Positions 6,534-11,053 of a DNA stretch of 11,053 nucleotides are shown one piece after another; position 1 is the first letter of the stretch, and every line of letters starts with the position of its first letter. The notes below the pieces were generated by a model. It saw only the letters and a program-made list of their open reading frames with translations, was not told the origin of the DNA and did not search any database. The position numbers and the translations under genes are program-made. Source of the stretch: Pseudomonadota bacterium (GTDB lineage Bacteria; Pseudomonadota; Alphaproteobacteria; Acetobacterales; Acetobacteraceae); the NCBI GenBank assembly GCA_021807465.1, contig JAKBCX010000020.1, forward strand, positions 1 through 11,053. Reading direction: 5' to 3'.

Positions 6534-7475
6534 ATGCTGTCAGAGCGTAAAATTGCCACGGTTTTTGGCGGCTCGGGGTTTTTGGGACGGCATGTGGTAA
6601 GGCGCCTGGCGGAGGATGGTTACATCGTCCGAATCGCGGTGCGTGACACCGAGGGCGCGAAGTTTCTCCGCCCTATGGGAGGGGTGGGGCAGATTGTGCC
6701 GCTTTACGCACCGTTGGAGCTGGAGGCGGATGTATCCCGTGCCGTGGCGGGGGCCGGGTTGGTTGTTAATCTCGTGGGAATCCTCAGTGAATCACGCAAG
6801 GGAGATTTCACACGCATCCATGCGGAAGGGGCGGGGCGCGTGGCCAGGCTTGCCGCCGCGGCCGGCGTGGCGAGGCTCATTCATGTGTCAGCCATAGGCG
6901 CCGATGCCGCCAGCCCTTCGGCCTATGGGCGCAGCAAGGCGGCAGGCGAGCAAGCCGTGCGCGCCGCATTCCCCAGCGCCGCGATTCTCCGCCCCTCCAT
7001 TTTGTTCGGCGCCGAGGATGATTTTTTCAACCGCTTTGCCGCCATGGCCGTTACCCTACCCCTCATTCCGATTGTGCATGGCGCAACCAAGCTGCAGCCG
7101 GTTTATGTGGACGATGTGGCCGCCGCGGTGCTGGCCGCGCGCATGCCGGAGGCGGCCGGTAAGATTTTTGAGCTGGGCGGCGCGGCACAAAAAACCTTCC
7201 TCGAGCTAGTGGCTTTGACCCTTGCCTATACCGGGCGCCACCGCACGATTCTCGACCTGCCCGTGGGGGTGGCGCGGCTACTAGCCTGCCTGCCGGGCGT
7301 GGCGTTGACCAATGACCAGATTAACATGCTGGCGCGCGGCAATGTGGTGGCGCCGGGCGCGCAAGGGCTGGCGGCGCTGGGTATTGTGCCCACGCTGATG
7401 GAAATGGTGCTGCCCCTATACCTTGCGCGCTACCGCGCGGGCGGCAAAGGCGCCAATTCTGTATTCCAGGAGTAG
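6534..7475 (+). CDS. Complex I NDUFA9-type atypical short-chain dehydrogenase/epimerase-like protein
   Basis: The 313-aa protein is an extended Rossmann-fold SDR. The nucleotide-binding motif FGGSGFLGRHVV is at 11-22, a strand and loop with NLVGIL at 79-84, HVSAIGAD at 117-124, and the YxxxK pair at Y131/K135 (YGRSKAAGE). The C-terminal half (QPVYVDDVAAAV, IFELGGA, TFLELVALTL) matches the bacterial relatives of NDUFA9, the accessory subunit that binds NADPH in mitochondrial complex I. In bacteria the family is usually annotated 'complex I NDUFA9 subunit family protein'; its role is not settled, and no nuo gene is present here. It is divergent from the tRNA and followed by a 220-bp spacer before gltD, so it is probably monocistronic. 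A UDP-sugar epimerase is an alternative but less likely reading. Confidence 0.85.
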   Translation: MLSERKIATVFGGSGFLGRHVVRRLAEDGYIVRIAVRDTEGAKFLRPMGGVGQIVPLYAPLELEADVSRAVAGAGLVVNLVGILSESRKGDFTRIHAEGAGRVARLAAAAGVARLIHVSAIGADAASPSAYGRSKAAGEQAVRAAFPSAAILRPSILFGAEDDFFNRFAAMAVTLPLIPIVHGATKLQPVYVDDVAAAVLAARMPEAAGKIFELGGAAQKTFLELVALTLAYTGRHRTILDLPVGVARLLACLPGVALTNDQINMLARGNVVAPGAQGLAALGIVPTLMEMVLPLYLARYRAGGKGANSVFQE

Positions 7476-7524
7476 TACGAAAATCGGACCTATTTTTAAG
7501 CAAGGCCACCCAGGAAACCGTTTA

Positions 7525-7539
7525 TTTTGCACTGCAAAA
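7525..7539. promoter_or_regulatory. Perfect palindrome upstream of gltD, possible operator
   Basis: TTTTGCA (7525-7531) and TGCAAAA (7533-7539) are exact reverse complements around a single C. The site is about 155 bp upstream of the gltD start, followed by AT-rich sequence that could hold a -10 element (GATAAA, CATAAA). The regulator is not identifiable from sequence alone. Confidence 0.4.
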
Positions 7540-7630
7540 AGATAAATTAGGGCATAAAAGCTGCCTTAGTTGAAAGAAAATCCTGGTATTCCGCCAAAAA
7601 ACCGGATATTGAGCCAAAACCATCCAGGGA

Positions 7631-7657
7631 GGGCGGCGTAACAAAATTGCGCCGCCC
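7631..7657 (+). repeat. GC-rich hairpin in the gltD leader
   Basis: GGGCGGCG (7631-7638) and CGCCGCCC (7650-7657) pair perfectly over 8 bp around an 11-nt AT-rich loop. The hairpin ends 38 nt before the gltD start. It lacks a following T-run, so it is not a standard terminator of the upstream gene, and could instead be an mRNA-leader structure. Confidence 0.5.
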
Positions 7658-7695
7658 GCTCTGTTGTCGAGGCATTATTCTTTGAGGCGAACCAC

Positions 7696-9129
7696 ATGGC
7701 CGAGCACATGCTGAAATTCATCACGCTGCCCCAGCAAACGCCAAAGAAGCGCGCGGCCACCGAGCGCCGCGCCGATTTTGCCGAGATTTACGAGGATTTC
7801 GAACCCAAGGCGGCAGAAGAGCAGGCCAGCCGCTGCAGCCAATGCGGCATCCCGTTTTGCTCGGTGAATTGCCCGCTGGGCAACAACATCCCAGACTGGT
7901 TGAAGCTGACGACCGAGGGGCGGCTGGAAGAGGCTTACGAGCTTTCCGCCGCCACCAACACCTTTCCCGAGATTTGCGGCCGCATCTGCCCTCAGGACCG
8001 GCTGTGCGAGGGTAATTGCGTGATCGAGAAAGGCTTCGAATCGGTCACGATCGGCGCTGTGGAACGCTATATTACCGATACAGCCTTTGAGAAGGGCTGG
8101 GTAAAACCCATCCGCCCCGCGCAAGAGCGGCACCAGAGCATCGGTATCATCGGCGCTGGCCCGGCAGGTTTGGCGGCGGCTGAGTGGCTGCGCTCGGAAG
8201 GCTACCAGGTGACCGTATATGACCGGCACGACCGCGTGGGCGGGCTGCTGATTTACGGTATTCCCGGCTTCAAGCTGGAGAAGGAGATTGTGCTCCGCCG
8301 CTGGAAATGGCTGGAGGATGGCGGCGTCAAATTTGTGCTGAATGCGGATATCGGCGGTAAAATTCCATTTGCTGACCTGCGCAACGCGCATGATGCCGTG
8401 CTGGTGGCCACCGGCGTCTATAAATCGCGCGAGCTGGGCGGGCCGGGTGCCGGGTTGCCGGGTATTGTGCGGGCGCTCGATTACCTCATCACCTCCAACC
8501 GCAAGGGGCTGGGCGATGCTGTGCCGGATTACGATTCCGGCCTGTATAACGCCGCTGGTAAGGATGTGGTGGTGATTGGTGGCGGCGACACAGCCATGGA
8601 TTGCGTGCGCACCGCCGTGCGCCAAGGCGCGAACTCCGTCACCTGCCTGTACCGCCGCGACCGCCAGAATATGCCGGGCAGCTTGCGCGAGGTGAGCAAT
8701 GCCGAGGATGAAGGCGTGACCTTCACCTGGTTGTCCGCGCCAGAAGCCTTCCTGGGCGATGACAAGGTGACGGGTGTGCGTGCCATTAAAATGCATCTCG
8801 GCCTGCCGGATGCTTCCGGCCGCCAATCGGTGGAACAGATCGAAGGTTCGTCTTTTACCGTAAAGGCCGATCTCGTCATCAAGGCGCTCGGTTTCGATCC
8901 AGAGGATTTACCCACGGCATTCAATGAGCCGGAACTGAAGCTGACCCATTGGGGTACGCTGAAAACCCACCCGCGCACGTTTGAAACCGCTCTGCCCGGC
9001 GTGTTTGCCGCGGGCGATATTGTGCGCGGCGCCTCGCTCGTCGTGTGGGCCATTCGCGACGGGCGCGATGCCGCCGCAGCCATTCATCATCAGCTGAGCC
9101 ACGCCGCCCAGGCGGCTGCCGCGGAGTAA
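7696..9129 (+). CDS. gltD: Glutamate synthase (NADPH) small subunit
   Basis: The beta subunit of glutamate synthase oxidises NADPH on FAD and passes electrons to the large subunit, which makes glutamate from 2-oxoglutarate and ammonia released from glutamine. At 477 aa it has the family length. The N-terminal ferredoxin-like domain has two cysteine sets that provide iron-sulphur ligands: C47, C50, C55, C59 and C94, C98, C104, C108. The FAD-binding GAGPAG is at 153-158, the NADPH-binding motif GGGDTA at 295-300, and the second FAD motif GVFAAGD at 435-441. GAGGCG 7 nt before the ATG supports the start. gltB begins 5 bp after the stop, so the pair is one operon with gltD first, the order also known from Azospirillum. 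Confidence 0.97.
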   Translation: MAEHMLKFITLPQQTPKKRAATERRADFAEIYEDFEPKAAEEQASRCSQCGIPFCSVNCPLGNNIPDWLKLTTEGRLEEAYELSAATNTFPEICGRICPQDRLCEGNCVIEKGFESVTIGAVERYITDTAFEKGWVKPIRPAQERHQSIGIIGAGPAGLAAAEWLRSEGYQVTVYDRHDRVGGLLIYGIPGFKLEKEIVLRRWKWLEDGGVKFVLNADIGGKIPFADLRNAHDAVLVATGVYKSRELGGPGAGLPGIVRALDYLITSNRKGLGDAVPDYDSGLYNAAGKDVVVIGGGDTAMDCVRTAVRQGANSVTCLYRRDRQNMPGSLREVSNAEDEGVTFTWLSAPEAFLGDDKVTGVRAIKMHLGLPDASGRQSVEQIEGSSFTVKADLVIKALGFDPEDLPTAFNEPELKLTHWGTLKTHPRTFETALPGVFAAGDIVRGASLVVWAIRDGRDAAAAIHHQLSHAAQAAAAE

Positions 9130-9134
9130 CGAAT

Positions 9135-11053
9135 ATGACCCAAGAAACCGCAGCCCAATTCCTCGAATCCTGGCAGCAGAACAGAGAGATTCTACGCGAT
9201 ACCTATGCCCCGGCAATGGAGCACGATGCGTGCGGCGTGGGGCTGGTGGCGGCACTCGACGGCAAGAAGCGCCGCGACATCGTTCAGGCCGGAATCGATG
9301 CGCTGAAGGCGCTCTGGCACCGCGGCGCCGTGGATGCCGACGGCAAGACCGGCGATGGCGCTGGCATCCATATCGAAATCCCTCAGGATTTTTTCGCGGC
9401 GGAAGTAAGGCGCGGCGGCGACCGGCTGCGCGAGGGGCCGATTGCCGTGGGCATGGTGTTCCTGCCCAAGACCGATCTTTCCGCGCAGGAGCGCTGCCGC
9501 CAGATTGTCGAGACCGAGATCCTGAATTTCGGCTACCGCATTTATGGCTGGCGCCAGGTGCCCATCAACGTCGATTGCATCGGTGAGAAAGCCAATGCCA
9601 CGCGGCCCGAGATCGAGCAGATCATGCTGTGGAACACGCGCGGGATTTCCGACGAGGATTTCGAGCGCGAGCTATACATCATCCGCCGCAAGATCGAGAA
9701 AGCGGCCATCGAGGCGCAGATTCAGGACCTCTATATCTGCTCGCTCTCCTGCCGCTCGATCATCTATAAGGGTATGTTCCTGGCCGAGAGCCTGACAGAC
9801 TTCTATCCCGATCTGCTGGATGAGCGTTTCGTTTCGCGCTTCGCCATCTATCACCAGCGTTATTCCACCAATACCTTCCCCACCTGGAAGCTGGCCCAGC
9901 CTTTCCGCATGCTGGCGCATAATGGTGAAATCAACACCGTGGCCGGCAACATCAATTGGATGCAGAGCCACGAAACGCGCCTGGGCGCCGAAGGGCTGGA
10001 TGAGTTCCTCGACTACGTGAAACCCGTGGTGCAGTCGGGCGGGTCCGACACCGCGGCGCTGGATAATGTGTTCGAACTGCTGGTGCGCGCCGGGCGCGAT
10101 GCGCCGATGGCAAAGGCGTTGATGATTCCGCCTTCCATCGGCAACGACGCCACAATGCCCAAGGCGCATCGCGATTTGTTCCATTACTGCAACGCCGTGA
10201 TGGAGCCGTGGGACGGCCCCGCGGCTGTCGCCGCCACGGATGGGCGGTTTGTCATCGCAGGCCTGGACCGCAACGGGCTGCGCCCGCTGCGCTATGCCAT
10301 CATGAAGAACAAGACGCTCATCGTCGGTTCCGAAGCTGGCATGGTGAAGCACGATGAGGAAGATTTTCTCGAGAAGGGCGCGGTCGGCCCAGGCCAGACC
10401 ATTGCGGTCGATCTCGATGAAGCCAAATTCTATCACGATACCGAACTGAAAGACATGCTGGCCTCGCGCCAGGATTATTCCGCCTGGGTCAAGCGTATCA
10501 CCGTCATCGACCATATCGTGAAAACCGACGCGGCGGAGCCGGTGCGGCTGGATACAGAAGCTCTGCGCCGCCGCCAGCTCGCCGTGGGCTTCACGCTGGA
10601 AGATATGGAGCTGATCCTGCACCCGATGGTGGAAACCGCGCAGGAGGCCACTGGCTCGATGGGCGATGACGCGCCGCTTGCCGTGCTCTCCGGCAAATAT
10701 CGCGGTCTGCACCATTATTTCCGCCAGAGCTTCTCTCAGGTGACCAACCCGGCGATCGACAGCTTGCGTGAGACGCGGGTGATGACGCTGAAGACGCGGC
10801 TCGGGAATCTCGGCAATGTGCTCGATGAAGACGAGGAACAGTGCAACCTGCTGCAGCTCGACTCACCCGTGCTCTCCACGGTGGAATTCGAGGCCATGCG
10901 CACAACCATGGGCGCTGCCGCCTGTGTTGTGGATTGCACCTTCAAGGTCGCCAACGGCGAGGGCGGTTTGCGCCGCGCCATCGAGCGTATTCGCCGCGAG
11001 GCCGAGGAAGGTGTGCGCGCGGGCTGCACGCACGTTATCCTCACCGACGAGGC
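9135..11053 (+). CDS. gltB: Glutamate synthase (NADPH) large subunit, 3'-partial
   Basis: The alpha subunit hydrolyses glutamine, channels ammonia to the FMN site and reduces the 2-iminoglutarate formed there. I translated the frame from the ATG to the window end without a stop: 639 complete codons, roughly the first two fifths of a protein of about 1,500 aa. Residues 1-32 are a propeptide, and cleavage would expose C33 (EHDACGVGLV), the N-terminal nucleophile of the class II glutamine amidotransferase domain. Later hallmarks include LWHRGAVDADGKTGDGAG, AIYHQRYSTNTFPTW, MLAHNGEINTVAGN, GGSDTAALDN and GLDRNGLRPLRY. The central domain has begun before the window ends (LSGKYRGLHHYFRQSFSQVTNPAIDSLRE in pieces near 10,690-10,770). 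Its Shine-Dalgarno GGAG lies in the last codons of gltD. The FMN and 3Fe-4S regions are outside the window. Confidence 0.97.
   Translation, partial: MTQETAAQFLESWQQNREILRDTYAPAMEHDACGVGLVAALDGKKRRDIVQAGIDALKALWHRGAVDADGKTGDGAGIHIEIPQDFFAAEVRRGGDRLREGPIAVGMVFLPKTDLSAQERCRQIVETEILNFGYRIYGWRQVPINVDCIGEKANATRPEIEQIMLWNTRGISDEDFERELYIIRRKIEKAAIEAQIQDLYICSLSCRSIIYKGMFLAESLTDFYPDLLDERFVSRFAIYHQRYSTNTFPTWKLAQPFRMLAHNGEINTVAGNINWMQSHETRLGAEGLDEFLDYVKPVVQSGGSDTAALDNVFELLVRAGRDAPMAKALMIPPSIGNDATMPKAHRDLFHYCNAVMEPWDGPAAVAATDGRFVIAGLDRNGLRPLRYAIMKNKTLIVGSEAGMVKHDEEDFLEKGAVGPGQTIAVDLDEAKFYHDTELKDMLASRQDYSAWVKRITVIDHIVKTDAAEPVRLDTEALRRRQLAVGFTLEDMELILHPMVETAQEATGSMGDDAPLAVLSGKYRGLHHYFRQSFSQVTNPAIDSLRETRVMTLKTRLGNLGNVLDEDEEQCNLLQLDSPVLSTVEFEAMRTTMGAAACVVDCTFKVANGEGGLRRAIERIRREAEEGVRAGCTHVILTDE

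Larger units (their letters stand above)
7476..7695 (+). other. AT-rich spacer upstream of gltD
   Basis: This is the longest non-coding stretch in the window and clearly more AT-rich than its flanks. It carries the palindrome at 7525-7539, two GCCAAAA-type repeats 20 bp apart (7593 and 7613), and the GC hairpin at 7631-7657. I see no convincing ORF, no clean sigma-70 hexamer pair, no GG-N10-GC sigma-54 site near the palindrome, and no T-run terminator for the upstream gene. The gltBD promoter is presumably here. Confidence 0.6.

Noticed and set aside
7500..7540. Possible sigma-54 promoter upstream of gltD
   Set aside because: The GG (7513-7514) and GC (7529-7530) dinucleotides are 14 bp apart rather than the required 10, and the surrounding bases do not fit the TGGCAC/TTGCA consensus.
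7519..7621. Small open frame of 33 codons on the - strand in the gltD upstream spacer
   Set aside because: It has no ribosome binding site, no recognisable sequence, and is of a length expected by chance in AT-rich DNA.
7593..7621. Two GCCAAAA(AA)CC repeats 20 bp apart upstream of gltD
   Set aside because: The repeat is short, rich in A, has only two copies and differs in length. The helical spacing is suggestive but too weak to call a site.
7675..8826. Long open frame of 383 codons on the - strand opposite gltD
   Set aside because: It is antisense to a gene with full family motifs. Long antisense frames are expected from GC-rich codon use. The product has no recognisable domain and no Shine-Dalgarno context.
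9672..10715. Long open frame of 347 codons on the - strand opposite gltB
   Set aside because: It is antisense to continuous gltB coding sequence, so it is a codon-bias shadow with no family resemblance.
1..11053. Mobile element, prophage, defence system or CRISPR array
   Set aside because: No transposase, integrase, repeat array or known defence motif was seen. All coding sequence is accounted for by core genes, and tRNA-Leu has no visible attachment-site duplication within the window.

Overview
This is about 11 kb of ordinary, GC-rich alphaproteobacterial chromosome made of core genes. The gene content and order (nrnC, lptC, lptA, lptB, rpoN, hpf) is the classical alphaproteobacterial envelope/sigma-54 cluster. 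The protein sequences look like Rhodospirillales, possibly Acetobacteraceae; that placement is inference from sequence flavour only. No transposase, integrase, phage gene, CRISPR array or toxin-antitoxin pair is visible. I do not think the window contains an undescribed multi-gene system. The points worth a second look are in the non-coding DNA.

Layout. (1) On the + strand, the window opens inside a type I methionine aminopeptidase gene (map), which ends near 790 and converges on the next block. (2) On the - strand, from about 6.4 kb down to 0.87 kb, lie in transcription order tRNA-Leu(CAG), nrnC (short RNase D-like nano-RNase), lptC, lptA, lptB, rpoN and hpf. lptC/lptA and lptA/lptB overlap by 4 bp, so the three are almost certainly co-translated. 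rpoN and hpf follow after gaps of about 110 and 66 bp, and each gap carries a regulatory-looking element. The block ends in two hairpins, the second with a T-run in the hpf direction. (3) On the + strand from 6.5 kb, divergent from the tRNA, is a gene for a complex I NDUFA9-type short-chain dehydrogenase-like protein. A 220-bp AT-rich spacer follows, then gltD and gltB (small and large subunits of NADPH-dependent glutamate synthase). gltB runs off the right end.

How the genes work together. LptC, LptA and LptB belong to the Lpt machine that moves lipopolysaccharide from the inner to the outer membrane (LptF/G, D and E are not in the window). RpoN (sigma-54) directs nitrogen-related and other activator-dependent transcription. 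Long HPF dimerises and stores ribosomes in slow growth. NrnC clears the di- and short oligoribonucleotides left by RNA decay. GltBD makes glutamate from glutamine and 2-oxoglutarate, the second half of the GS-GOGAT ammonia-assimilation route. ptsN, which often follows hpf in this cluster in other Proteobacteria, is not here.

Non-coding signals recorded: a perfect 9-bp-arm palindrome before rpoN; a perfect 7-bp-arm palindrome in the gltD upstream spacer; a GC hairpin in the gltD leader; a consensus TATAAT before hpf; tandem hairpins upstream of the tRNA, one with a UUCG tetraloop; and a 10-bp pairing between the tRNA 5' leader and its CCA/trailer.
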